64,000 nt of DNA from Campylobacteraceae bacterium (GTDB taxonomy: Bacteria > Campylobacterota > Campylobacteria > Campylobacterales > Sulfurovaceae). The stretch is from contig JALWNT010000023.1 of assembly GCA_027080995.1 (NCBI GenBank), positions 1-64,000 of the forward strand, written 5' to 3'. Position numbers and translations under genes: made by a program. Under the pieces are notes generated by a model. It did no database searches, was not told where the DNA came from, and saw nothing but the letters and a program-made list of their open reading frames with translations. This document shows positions 31,128 through 41,111 of the stretch, one piece after another (position 1 is the first letter of the stretch; each line of letters opens with the position of its first letter).

Positions 31128-32336
31128 ATGCTCAAAACGATCAAAGACCTCGAGATCGACGGCAAAACCGTCTTTATCCGCTGCGACTTCAATGTGCCGA
31201 TGGATGAGTTCGGCAACATCACCGACGACCGGCGGATCCGCTCGGCGTTGCAGACGATCCGCTACTGCATCGACCGGGATTGCCGCGTGGTTCTCGCCTC
31301 CCATTTCGGCCGGCCGGAAGCGGGAAAGTTTGATGAAAAATATAGCCTATTCCCGGTCTACAAGCGGCTCGACAATCTTCTCAAGATCAAGAACGAGCTC
31401 TTCTTCGACGATTCGAAAAGCGGAGCGGTGGTGACGCCGCGGGCCAAAGAGCTCTTTGCAAAAATGCAGCCGCGGGATGTTCTCTTGCTGGAAAACCTCC
31501 GTTTCGACGCCCGGGAGACGCAGGACGATATCGGTTTCGCCAAAGAGTTGGCCCAGTTCGGAGAATTTTACGTCAACGACGCTTTCGGTGCCTGCCACCG
31601 CAAACACGCTTCGATTCACGCCATCGCCTCTCTCTACGACAAAGAGCACAAAGCCGCCGGCTTCCTGCTGGCCAAGGAGGTCAACTTCTTTCAGAAGGTC
31701 CTTGAGAATCCCTCTCGTCCCTTCATCGCCGTGGTCGGAGGAAGCAAAGTCTCGGGCAAGCTCGAAGCGCTCAACCGCCTGATCCAGAAGGTCGACAAGA
31801 TCATCATCGGCGGAGGGATGGCCTTTACCTTCCTCAAAGCCCAGGGGTATGAGGTGGGGAATTCTCTCGTCGAAAACGATCTGATCGACGAAGCGCGGAC
31901 CATTATGTACAAAGCGAAGAAAAACAAGATCAAGTTTTATCTCCCCGTCGACGTCGTGGTCGCTCCCGAACTCAGCGAGCATACTACCGTCAAATATCTG
32001 CCGACCCAGGAGATCCCCGAAGGGTGGATGGGGCTCGATATCGGGCCGGCGACGACCCGGCTCTTCCGCGAAGCGCTCAACGATGCGCACACGATCATGT
32101 GGAACGGCCCGATGGGCGTCTACGAGATGGACAAATTCGCCAAAGGTTCGATCAAAATGTCGCACTACATCGCCGAGAGCCACGCGACGACGATCGTAGG
32201 TGGAGGAGATACCGCCGACGTGGCCGCCCGGGCGGGTGATGTGGATGAGATGACTTTCGTCAGCACCGGCGGAGGTGCGAGCCTCAAGCTGATCGAGGGC
32301 GAAGAGTTGCCCGGTATCGCGGCTTTGCAGTCGTAA
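31128..32336 (+). CDS. pgk: Phosphoglycerate kinase
   Basis: [48 protein letters not shown]. Confidence 0.99.
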   Translation: MLKTIKDLEIDGKTVFIRCDFNVPMDEFGNITDDRRIRSALQTIRYCIDRDCRVVLASHFGRPEAGKFDEKYSLFPVYKRLDNLLKIKNELFFDDSKSGAVVTPRAKELFAKMQPRDVLLLENLRFDARETQDDIGFAKELAQFGEFYVNDAFGACHRKHASIHAIASLYDKEHKAAGFLLAKEVNFFQKVLENPSRPFIAVVGGSKVSGKLEALNRLIQKVDKIIIGGGMAFTFLKAQGYEVGNSLVENDLIDEARTIMYKAKKNKIKFYLPVDVVVAPELSEHTTVKYLPTQEIPEGWMGLDIGPATTRLFREALNDAHTIMWNGPMGVYEMDKFAKGSIKMSHYIAESHATTIVGGGDTADVAARAGDVDEMTFVSTGGGASLKLIEGEELPGIAALQS

Positions 32337-32407
32337 GATCGTAGCGCGGTACGCAGGCATAGACTACAAAAAAATTTTCCAAAAATAGTGAATCAAAAAG
32401 GATAGCG

Positions 32408-33115
32408 ATGATATTTGCAGCAAATTTCAAAATGCACCATACCCGGGCATCGACCACCGAATACCTCGACCAACTCGACAAGCTTCTGGCCGAAGCCGAA
32501 TACCCCTTCAAGACGATCGTCTTCCCGCCGGCGACGGCTCTGCAGCCCTCCAGGGAGTGGATCACCGTCGGGGCTCAGAACGCCTACCCCGAAGAGCGGG
32601 GGGCCTTCACAGGCGAGATCGGCCTCGATCAGCTCAAAGAGTTCGGCCTCGATACCGTACTCATCGGTCACAGCGAGCGGCGGAACATCCTGGGCGAAGA
32701 GCAGGAGTTTCTGGCGAAGAAATTCGCCTTCTACGCCGGACACGGCTTCCAGATCGTCTACTGCGTCGGCGAGCCGCTGGAGGTGCGTGAAGCGGGAGAC
32801 GAAGCGGTCGCCGAGTATCTCTGGGAGCAGTTCGACGGGATCGATCTGGACTATGAGCGGCTGGTGGTCGCCTACGAGCCCATCTGGGCCATCGGTACGG
32901 GGCGGGCGGCCAAGGTGGAAGAGATCGCCGCCACCCATGCCGAGCTGCGCCGCCGCATCGCACGGCCGATCCTCTACGGCGGCAGCGTCAAACCCACCAA
33001 CATCAAAGAGATCGCTTCGGTCAAAGATGTCGACGGCGTTCTCGTCGGGGGAGCCTCCCTCGAAGTCGAGAGCTTTTTCTCACTGATGGTCGCGATCGCT
33101 CCGCCGCAGGTATGA
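32408..33115 (+). CDS. tpiA: Triosephosphate isomerase
   Basis: FAANFKMHHT; LIGHSERR; VVAYEPIWAIGTG; YGGSVKPTN. Confidence 0.97.
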   Translation: MIFAANFKMHHTRASTTEYLDQLDKLLAEAEYPFKTIVFPPATALQPSREWITVGAQNAYPEERGAFTGEIGLDQLKEFGLDTVLIGHSERRNILGEEQEFLAKKFAFYAGHGFQIVYCVGEPLEVREAGDEAVAEYLWEQFDGIDLDYERLVVAYEPIWAIGTGRAAKVEEIAATHAELRRRIARPILYGGSVKPTNIKEIASVKDVDGVLVGGASLEVESFFSLMVAIAPPQV

Positions 33116-34080
33116 GCCCGATCCCCCTCTCTTTACTCCTTCGAAAACTCCTCTACATCGCGGGAATGCTGGGGTTGATCTCCCTGATCACCTTCGGGGC
33201 GATTCATATGGCTCCCAACAGTTTCTTCGCCGCCGGCGGGCTCAACCCCAATATGACTCCCGAAGCGATCGCCCACCTCAAAGCGGTCTACGGCCTCGAC
33301 AAGCCTCTGTGGCAGCAGTATTTCGATTGGTTGGGCGCGATGCTGCATTTCGACTTCGGGATCTCTTTTGCCAGCGGAAACCCGGTCAGCCGGGAGATCC
33401 TCGCCCGCATCGGCATTACCCTGGGGATCAACCTGGTCTCGATGGTCCTGGTCTTTTTCCTCGCCTTTCGATTCGGGATCCGCAGTGCGTTGAGAGGCGG
33501 CAGCTACGAGACAGGCTTCAAACAGTTGGCGCTGCTGAGTTACGCGACGCCCTCTTTCTATCTGGCCCTGCTGTTGATTCTGCTCTTCGGGCTGAAGCTG
33601 GGGTGGTTTCCCCTCGCGGGACTGGAGGGCCTGGAGCCCAAAACGGGGATCGCCAAGTGGCTCGACATCGCCTGGCACATCACCCTGCCGGTGACGGTGA
33701 TCGTCTTTACGGGTTTTGGCTCCCTGATGCTCTACATCCGTTCTCTGACCCGTGACATCCTCAAGAGCGACTACATCTTTTTCGCCCGGGCTCGCGGCCT
33801 GAGCGAAGCGACGATCATCCGCCGCTACGTCTACCCCAATCTCATGCCCTTCATCGTCACGATCCTCGGCCTCTCCCTCCCGGGCCTGCTCGGAGGCAGC
33901 GTGATCCTCGAGCAGATCTTCTCCATCGACGGGATGGGCCTGCTCTTCTATCAGAGCGCCCTGTCGAGGGATTACCCCGTCATTATGGGCATCCTCGTCG
34001 TCGGAGCTTTCCTGACCCTCCTGGGCAATGTGATCGCCGACCTGATTCTCCTCTGGATCGATCCGCATCGGCGGCGGTGA
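33112..34080 (+). CDS. ABC transporter permease of the DppB/OppB type
   Basis: 322 aa; N-terminal TM then cytoplasmic EAIAHLKAVYGLDKPLWQQYFDWLGAMLHFDFGISF; EAA-like RARGLSEATIIRRYVYPN. Confidence 0.88.
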   Translation: MSPIPLSLLLRKLLYIAGMLGLISLITFGAIHMAPNSFFAAGGLNPNMTPEAIAHLKAVYGLDKPLWQQYFDWLGAMLHFDFGISFASGNPVSREILARIGITLGINLVSMVLVFFLAFRFGIRSALRGGSYETGFKQLALLSYATPSFYLALLLILLFGLKLGWFPLAGLEGLEPKTGIAKWLDIAWHITLPVTVIVFTGFGSLMLYIRSLTRDILKSDYIFFARARGLSEATIIRRYVYPNLMPFIVTILGLSLPGLLGGSVILEQIFSIDGMGLLFYQSALSRDYPVIMGILVVGAFLTLLGNVIADLILLWIDPHRRR

Positions 34081-34228
34081 AGTCGATATCATAATACATA
34101 GTTATAACAGTAAGTACATATAATTATACACCTTTAATTTTTATATAGTTTTTATATGCTTGTATATATTTAAATCTAGATTAAGATAAGTTCCTGTAAG
34201 ATGATTCCATTCCAAAAAGGAGGAAAAA

Positions 34229-34969
34229 ATGAAATATAAAAAGATTTGGTTTTCGCTGTTAGTGGGAAGTAGTGTTCTTTGTGCAGGCCCGAACGGACCG
34301 GTGGATACAGGGGATATGGCTCTTCAGGCAACCGGGGATATTCACATTACAGGAACACAGACCGTAGCGGAAGAGGGAAAGTGTAGCTACAACGAATACA
34401 TAATCACCGGGACAATCACAGGAACGGATGATGATACGGGAAAAGGGGAAGACATCGTTCAATTTGTGCTATGGGACGATGGAGTGCTAAAAGATGAAGC
34501 CAATGTCACAGTCGACGTGGGGGAAACTATCCCCATCAATGTCGTACTCTCTTTCAAGGGATTATATGGAACCGGAGCGCCGGGTGTTGGTGTAGGTGCC
34601 CCCGAAATCGATGGAGGTTACATCGATCCCTTCTATCCGGAAGATGTCAATGGAAGCTGTCCGAGAAACGGAATCACCAAATGTTGGGTTACTCCTCACA
34701 TCATCAGAGCTGGAGGAAGAGTCACATTCAATGCGGAGATTATCGGAAAGGCAAAGATCGTGGCTCTTTATAATGGAAACAATCCGGTTAAAATTGGAAA
34801 GAGACTCGTAAGGTTGACGGATCCGGATGGAGACAACATTTACAGTGTCACGTATAGGATTCCCAAGAGTACACTTCCTACCGGTCCCTGGCTTTTTGAT
34901 TATAAAGTTCGGGCGGTTGGAAATTGGAAAGGTGACGACTGGTGTCCCGGAATTCGGGTTAGACATTAA
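34229..34969 (+). CDS. Putative secreted protein of unknown function
   Basis: 246 aa; signal peptide MKYKKIWFSLLVGSSVLCA; Cys pairs; preceded by AGGAGG-like RBS and AT-rich upstream DNA. Confidence 0.7.
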   Translation: MKYKKIWFSLLVGSSVLCAGPNGPVDTGDMALQATGDIHITGTQTVAEEGKCSYNEYIITGTITGTDDDTGKGEDIVQFVLWDDGVLKDEANVTVDVGETIPINVVLSFKGLYGTGAPGVGVGAPEIDGGYIDPFYPEDVNGSCPRNGITKCWVTPHIIRAGGRVTFNAEIIGKAKIVALYNGNNPVKIGKRLVRLTDPDGDNIYSVTYRIPKSTLPTGPWLFDYKVRAVGNWKGDDWCPGIRVRH

Positions 34970-35172
34970 ACTTCTCTAAATTCCGCTAAGGGGGATGAGC
35001 CTCCGAGCGGGATTGCGTATATCTTTTCATCGTTGCCCACTTCGGCAATAAAATCATCTTATATCATTTTTGTTGTTAGAAAGAGAGGGAAAACCCCTGC
35101 ATTTGTGCAAGGAAGAAGGGATCTTTCGGTTTTTCCAAATTTTTCTCTTCAGAAATCTGAAAATTTACTGAT

Positions 35173-35194
35173 TAGAGAGGGGTGGCCTCTCTTT
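35173..35194. terminator. Hairpin downstream of nusA (minus strand)
   Basis: AGAGAGG-ggtgg-CCTCTCT next to a T-rich end. Confidence 0.4.
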
Positions 35195-35201
35195 GTCGGA
35201 G

Positions 35202-36335
35202 TTATTTGAAGAGGTTCTCGAGAGCGGAGAGGTCTTTGGTTTTTTCCTGGGATTTGCCGGCTTCGGGAGCGCGTTCGGTGACGCCTTCGACTTCGTTGAG
35301 CTCGATCTGATATTTGGTGAGCATCGAGGCGAGACGGATGTTGATCCCGCTCTTGCCGATGGCTTTGGCTTTTTGGTCGGCGGTAATGTCGACGATGGCT
35401 TTCTGGTCGGCGGTGTTGTTGTTTTCGATGCGCACGCTCTGGACGATGGCGGGAGAGAGGGCGCGGGTGATGAAGATCTCCGGGATAGCAGAGTATTCGA
35501 TGCAGTCGATGTTCTCTCCGCAGAGCTCGGCGCTGACGGCGTTGATCCGTACGCCCCTCTGGCCGACGGCGGCGCCGATGGGGTCGATGTCGGGGCGGTC
35601 GCTCTTGAGGGCGACTTTGGCCCGTTCGCCGGGGATCCGGGCGGCGGAGACGATTTCGACGGCCCCGTCCTGGATCTCGGGAACTTCGCGTTTCATCAGC
35701 TCTTCGAGGAATTTGGGAGACGTTCGGGTCAACTCCAGATACATACCGTACTTGGGGTCGATGGTAACGAAGCGCAACAGAGCTTTGAGGGTATCTCCGG
35801 TTTTGAAGCTTTCACCCTTGATCCGGTTGCGTTGGCTGAGAATCCCGCTGAGTTCGCCGATCTCGACGTAGGTGTTGCCGGCGTCGTCGACCCGGCTGAC
35901 CGTGCCGATGATGATGCTGCCGACACGGGATTTGTACTTTTCGAAAAGATCCTGCTCGATGCGGCGCTGGATGTGGTACTCCAATTCCTGAAAGAGGTTG
36001 GCCGCGGCGGTGCGTCCGTACTCTTCGAGGTGGATTTCGCTGCGGATCTGGTCGCCGGGTTCGATGTCGGGGTCGTATTCGACGGCTTCCTCCATCGGGA
36101 TGTAGCTGTCGGGGTCTTCCTCGAGGCGGGGGTCGTCGTCGGGGACGACGGTGAGGACTTTGTAGATGTGGTAGCTCTGCTCGTCGGGATCGATCTCCAC
36201 TTCATAGGTCCCCTCTTCGCCCACCAAGCGTTTGGCGGTGTTGGAGAGTGCCTCCTTGAACGCTTCCATCGCGTTGTCGACGGAGATATTTTTTTCGTGG
36301 GCGATCGATTCGATAATGGACAATATTTTCTGCAT
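35202..36335 (-). CDS. nusA: Transcription termination/antitermination protein NusA
   Basis: MQKILSIIESIAHEKNIS; DPIGAAVGQRGVRINAVSAEL; KAKAIGKSGINIRLASMLT. Confidence 0.97.
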   Translation of the reverse strand: MQKILSIIESIAHEKNISVDNAMEAFKEALSNTAKRLVGEEGTYEVEIDPDEQSYHIYKVLTVVPDDDPRLEEDPDSYIPMEEAVEYDPDIEPGDQIRSEIHLEEYGRTAAANLFQELEYHIQRRIEQDLFEKYKSRVGSIIIGTVSRVDDAGNTYVEIGELSGILSQRNRIKGESFKTGDTLKALLRFVTIDPKYGMYLELTRTSPKFLEELMKREVPEIQDGAVEIVSAARIPGERAKVALKSDRPDIDPIGAAVGQRGVRINAVSAELCGENIDCIEYSAIPEIFITRALSPAIVQSVRIENNNTADQKAIVDITADQKAKAIGKSGINIRLASMLTKYQIELNEVEGVTERAPEAGKSQEKTKDLSALENLFK

Positions 36336-36523
36336 AATTTTTCCTTTTTTTCTTGTCTCGGGCACATTCGTTTATCGGTACTTCAACTTCTGGAGTTACT
36401 TTTTGGGCGGGAGTGCACGATTTTTCGGAGGGTTTGATTATATCTAATCCGAGCTTTACATAAAATAAAGTATAATCAAAATAAATAATGCGTCAAAAGC
36501 CCCGAAAAAAGGTAAAAGTAACG

Positions 36524-36766
36524 ATGAAACTGAAATTGGCACGAACCACACTGAAAGCGAAACCCAAAAGCATCGAGTTGAGCAAGCTCGAGGAGATGCT
36601 GCCCCAGAAATCGATCTTCTACTTCGATCGGGAGAACTCCCACAAAGATCTCAAGGCGATGATCGAATATTTCGAAGAGAAGGGCTACAACGTCTATATG
36701 CGGGAGGTCAAGTACGGCCTCAACGAGGACGAATACATCTACGAGGTTCATATCGTCCAGCAGTGA
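36524..36766 (+). CDS. HP0268-family small protein
   Basis: 80 aa [26 protein letters not shown]...; immediately upstream of miaB as in Helicobacter pylori. Confidence 0.75.
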   Translation: MKLKLARTTLKAKPKSIELSKLEEMLPQKSIFYFDRENSHKDLKAMIEYFEEKGYNVYMREVKYGLNEDEYIYEVHIVQQ

Positions 36767-36776
36767 CGGGCCGCGT

Positions 36777-38078
36777 ATGAAGAAAAAACTCTACATCGAA
36801 ACGCTGGGCTGCGCGATGAACGTCCGCGACAGCGAGCATATCATCGCGGAACTGGGGGCGAAAGAGGCGTACGAGCTCACCGACCGGATGGAAGAGGCGG
36901 ATCTGCTGATCATCAACACCTGTTCCGTACGCGAAAAACCGGTCGCCAAACTCTTCTCCGAGATCGGGCACTTTCGCAAGCGCCGCAAAGAGGGGGCAAA
37001 GATCGGCGTCACCGGCTGTACCGCCAGCCACCTGGGCGAAGAGATCATCCGACGGGCCCCCTACGTCGATTTCGTCCTCGGTGCCCGCAACGTCTCCAAG
37101 ATCACGAAAGTCCTGCAGACTCCCCACGCGGTGGAGGTGGAGATCGATCACGACGAAAGTACCTATCCCTTCGGAGACTATCGAAGTAACCCCTACAAAG
37201 CGATGGTCAACATCTCCATCGGTTGCGACAAACAGTGCACCTTTTGCATCGTGCCGGCGACACGGGGCGAAGAGGTCTCCATCCCCAGCGAGCTGATCGT
37301 GGGCGAAGTCCGACGCGCCGTCGAGGCCGGGGCGAAAGAGGTGATCCTGCTGGGGCAGAACGTCAACAATTACGGGCGGCGTTTCAGCGCCGGAGAGGAT
37401 GAGGTTTCCGACTTTACCGGGCTGCTGCGCAAGGTCAGTGAAGTGGAGGGGCTGGAGCGGATCCGTTTCCAGTCGCCGCATCCGCTGCATATGGACGATG
37501 CCTTTCTCGAAGAGTTCGCCTCCAATCCGAAGATTTGCCCCCAGATCCACGTCCCGCTGCAGAGCGGATCGACCCGATTGCTCAAGCGGATGAAGCGGGG
37601 CTACAGCAAAGAGTGGTTTCTCGACCGCTGTACCCGGATCCGGGAGAGGGTCCCGGGCGTGACGATCTCTACCGATATCATCGTCGGTTTTCCGGGGGAG
37701 ACGGAGGAGGATTTCGCCGAGACGATGGAGGTCCTCGAGAGGGTGCGCTTCGATCAAATGTTTAGCTTCATATACTCTCCCCGTCCCCATACCGCGGCCG
37801 CGGAGTACGAAGATCAGGTGCCGGATGAAGTGTCGTCGGAGCGCCTGCGCCGCCTGCAGGCCCGGCACGATGCGATCGTCGATGAGATCATGGCCACGCA
37901 GGAGGGGCTTGTAAAATCGGTCTATTTCGAAGAGCTGCGCCCCGGCGGCCGGGTGGCGGGGCGGGCCGAAGACGGCCGCCTCGTCAGCGTCGAAGGGAGC
38001 GAAGAGCTTCTGGGCCGGATCCTGCCGGTGCGGATCACCCGGGCGATGCGCCGCTCGCTCGAAGGAGAGATTGTCTGA
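36777..38078 (+). CDS. miaB: tRNA-2-methylthio-N6-dimethylallyladenosine synthase
   Basis: [22 protein letters not shown]; radical [20 protein letters not shown]. Confidence 0.98.
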   Translation: MKKKLYIETLGCAMNVRDSEHIIAELGAKEAYELTDRMEEADLLIINTCSVREKPVAKLFSEIGHFRKRRKEGAKIGVTGCTASHLGEEIIRRAPYVDFVLGARNVSKITKVLQTPHAVEVEIDHDESTYPFGDYRSNPYKAMVNISIGCDKQCTFCIVPATRGEEVSIPSELIVGEVRRAVEAGAKEVILLGQNVNNYGRRFSAGEDEVSDFTGLLRKVSEVEGLERIRFQSPHPLHMDDAFLEEFASNPKICPQIHVPLQSGSTRLLKRMKRGYSKEWFLDRCTRIRERVPGVTISTDIIVGFPGETEEDFAETMEVLERVRFDQMFSFIYSPRPHTAAAEYEDQVPDEVSSERLRRLQARHDAIVDEIMATQEGLVKSVYFEELRPGGRVAGRAEDGRLVSVEGSEELLGRILPVRITRAMRRSLEGEIV

Positions 38079-38082
38079 TGTT

Positions 38083-38261
38083 TGCACCTTCGGTGCAGGC
38101 ATTGGTCAGTGGTCAGTGGTCATTGGAGTCGCCTGGGGCGACGTTATTGGTGTATTGGTGTATTGGTGTATTGTGGGTATGGCTGCAGTTTTGTAATGCA
38201 AGATTAACATTCAACATTCAGCATTCATCATTCAACACTCGGAAGCTCGGATGGAGCTTCC
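38083..38261. repeat. Mosaic intergenic repeat (locus E)
   Basis: TGCACC-ttc-GGTGCA; GGTCAGT x3; GTCGCC-tgg-GGCGAC; TATTGGTG octamers; AACATTC x5; GGAAGCTC-ggatg-GAGCTTCC. Confidence 0.93.
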
Positions 38262-39099
38262 GATGAATCTCCCCGGTCTTGTTGACGATTTTCTCGAATA
38301 TCTTTTCCAGATTCGCGGCTACAGCGAAGAGACGGTCAAAACCTACGAAATCCCCCTGCGACAAATGCTGGAATATGCCAGGGTGAGAGAGGAGGAGGGA
38401 AGAGCGGTCCTGGACATTTTGCCTCTGCGCCGGGTGATCGCCGCCAACAGCCGACGGACCGTCGCGAAAAAACTGAGTGCGATCCGCTCCTTCGTCCGTT
38501 ACCTTCAGGAGCAGAGGGAGATACCCGTATCCCTCGAGGGGGACGATTCGGTCAAAGTCCCTCAGACACTTCCCAAACCTCTGGATGAGCGGTATATCTT
38601 CGAAGTGCTGGACGCTGCGGATCCGATGGAGAGAGTGTTGCTCTATCTGCTCTACGGGTTGGGGCTTCGGATCGGGGAATTGGCGGGTCTGGAGCGGGAT
38701 CGGATCGCAGATGAGTGGGTTCTCGTCCACGGCAAGGGGGGCAAAAGCCGCCAACTCCCCCTCCCTCCGAGAGCGAAAGAGGCTTTGCGGGCGTATCTCG
38801 CCGTTTCACCCTCAGGGCGCTATCTTTTCGAGAAAGGGGGTGTCCCCCTCAACGCGGCACAGCTGCGCTACCGGGTCAGTAAACTCTTCAAAGCCCGGGG
38901 GATCAAAGCGACTCCCCACCAACTGCGCCACTCCTTTGCTACCCACCTCCTCGAGCACGGTGCGAGGATCGCCGACGTGAGCGAACTCCTCGGCCACGCG
39001 AGTATGGCGACGACCCAGATCTATACCAAGCTCGGCAGTCTCAAGAAGCGGGAGGAGTATATGAAGGCTCATCCATTGGCCGGAAAATCGGAAGAGTGA
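38251..39099 (+). CDS. Tyrosine recombinase of the Xer type
   Basis: LYGLGLRIGELAGL; HQLRHSFATHLLEHGARIADVSELLGHASMATTQIYTKL; start 38251 or 38263. Confidence 0.9.
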   Translation: MELPMNLPGLVDDFLEYLFQIRGYSEETVKTYEIPLRQMLEYARVREEEGRAVLDILPLRRVIAANSRRTVAKKLSAIRSFVRYLQEQREIPVSLEGDDSVKVPQTLPKPLDERYIFEVLDAADPMERVLLYLLYGLGLRIGELAGLERDRIADEWVLVHGKGGKSRQLPLPPRAKEALRAYLAVSPSGRYLFEKGGVPLNAAQLRYRVSKLFKARGIKATPHQLRHSFATHLLEHGARIADVSELLGHASMATTQIYTKLGSLKKREEYMKAHPLAGKSEE

Positions 39100-39183
39100 A
39101 GGTTTCGTCATACGTCATTTGTTTTTCGGAAGTTGAGTACAGTTTTGAAGTAGAGAGATTTATTGGATGTGTGAATAAGAGTC

Positions 39184-39208
39184 TCTCTCCTGCATTTGAC
39201 AGGAGAGA
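39184..39208 (-). terminator. Hairpin downstream of the PII gene
   Basis: TCTCTCCTG-catttga-CAGGAGAGA. Confidence 0.5.
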
Positions 39209-39212
39209 AGTT

Positions 39213-39557
<345 letters not shown>

Positions 39558-39610
39558 CTATCCTTTTTCGTTGTGTTTGCTAGAGAAGAGCCCGCGAAGG
39601 GGCTGTAGGA

Positions 39611-40873
39611 TCAGAGGTTGATCGCCTCTTCGCCGTGGACCGCTTCGTCCAGACCCATCAGTTCGGTCTCATCGTCGACGCGTCCACCGCCGGTGAGCAG
39701 ACTGGAGATGAAGTAGACGACGGCGGTCATGACGCCGCTGTAGACGATGGTCAGCAGGACCGCTTTGATCTGGGCCATCAACTGAGCGCCGAGATGGTAA
39801 TTTTCGGGCATCAAATAGGGAGCGATGAAGAGCGCCGTGGCGATGGATCCCCAGATCCCGACCAGTCCGTGGACCCAGAAGGCATCCAGAGAGTCGTCGA
39901 CTTTGAAGAGCTTCTTGATCTTCGAGACGCCGAAGGCACCCAGGGCTCCGCCGACGAGGCCGATGATGATGGCGCCGACGACTCCCGCACTACCGGAAGC
40001 GGGGGTGATGGCGACCAGCCCGGCGACGGCACCGGAGGCTCCGCCGACAAGGGTGGCTTTTTTGTAAATCAGGTATTCGACGATCAACCAGCCGAGGACA
40101 CCCAAAGAGGCGGCGACGTTGGTGACGAGAAAGGCGTTGGCAGCCACACCGTCAGCGGCGACTTCGGAGCCGGCGTTGAATCCGAACCATCCGAACCAGA
40201 GCAGGGCGGCACCCAGGACGACCAGGATCGGAGAGAAGGGTTTGTAGGCGGATTTGCCGAAATCCCGGCGTTTGCCGAGGATCATCGCGACGACGAATCC
40301 GGCGACACCGGCGTTGATATGCACGACGGTACCGCCGGCGAAGTCCATTTCGCCGAAGTTCAGCATTTCACCGCCGCCCCAGGCCCAGTGGGTGATGGGG
40401 GCGTAGACGACGAGAATCCAGAGTGCCGCGAAGAGGGTGAAGGTAGAGAACTTCACCCGCTCGATCATCGATCCGCTGGCGATGGCCACGGCGATGGCGG
40501 CGAAGGTACCCTGGAAAGCGACGAAGAGCAGCTCGGGGATGGAGCCGTTGACCGTCTTGTCGGTGATGCCGGAGAGCAGGATCTTGCCGGTACCGATCAA
40601 GTCGCCGGAACCGAAGGCGATGGAGTAGCCGGCGACGACCCAGACCAGGGTCCCGACGGCGAAGGCGATGAGGCTCATTCCGATGGTGTTGAGCACGTTT
40701 TTACGGCGGGTCAAGCCGCCGTAGAAGAGGGCCAGTCCCGCAGGGGTCATCAGCATGACGAAGGCGGTGGCGACGATCATCCAGGCGGTATCGCCGGTGT
40801 CGATCTTGGCTTCCCCCGCCATGGCGGCGACGGGAAGGAGCGTTGCGAGTAACGTCAGAAGTCTTTTCTTCAT
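39611..40873 (-). CDS. amtB: Ammonium transporter
   Basis: DTAWMIVATAFVMLMTPAGLALFYGGLTRRKNVL; VHINAGVAGFV; FWVHGLVGIWGSIATALF. Confidence 0.97.
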   Translation of the reverse strand: MKKRLLTLLATLLPVAAMAGEAKIDTGDTAWMIVATAFVMLMTPAGLALFYGGLTRRKNVLNTIGMSLIAFAVGTLVWVVAGYSIAFGSGDLIGTGKILLSGITDKTVNGSIPELLFVAFQGTFAAIAVAIASGSMIERVKFSTFTLFAALWILVVYAPITHWAWGGGEMLNFGEMDFAGGTVVHINAGVAGFVVAMILGKRRDFGKSAYKPFSPILVVLGAALLWFGWFGFNAGSEVAADGVAANAFLVTNVAASLGVLGWLIVEYLIYKKATLVGGASGAVAGLVAITPASGSAGVVGAIIIGLVGGALGAFGVSKIKKLFKVDDSLDAFWVHGLVGIWGSIATALFIAPYLMPENYHLGAQLMAQIKAVLLTIVYSGVMTAVVYFISSLLTGGGRVDDETELMGLDEAVHGEEAINL

Positions 40874-40972
40874 AAAACGTCCTTTTTTCGTTTGGGATTT
40901 GGATGGACTCATTGTAATCGAAAATGGAGAATTTTTGAGGGGGGTTTATGATTAAAATTTAAGCAATTGGGG

Positions 40973-41061
40973 CCTTTGGCGTTCGCCAAAGGGGTTATTG
41001 GTGTATTGGTCATTGAGATCCGCTTCACGGATCGGCATTGGGCAATAGGCATTGTGCAAGG
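40973..41061. repeat. Mosaic intergenic repeat (locus F)
   Basis: CCTTTGGCG-tt-CGCCAAAGG; TATTGGTG; GATCCG-cttca-CGGATC; GGCATTG-GGCAATA-GGCATTG heptamers. Confidence 0.9.
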
Positions 41062-41111
41062 TTCCTATCCAATGCCGGCTGAGCGTAATGTCCAAATGCC
41101 CAATGCCTTTC

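Noticed and set aside
34975-35012. Possible riboswitch or structured RNA after the secreted protein gene
   Set aside because: Only a short imperfect hairpin (CCGCT...AGCGG); no recognisable class motif and it lies downstream of the gene
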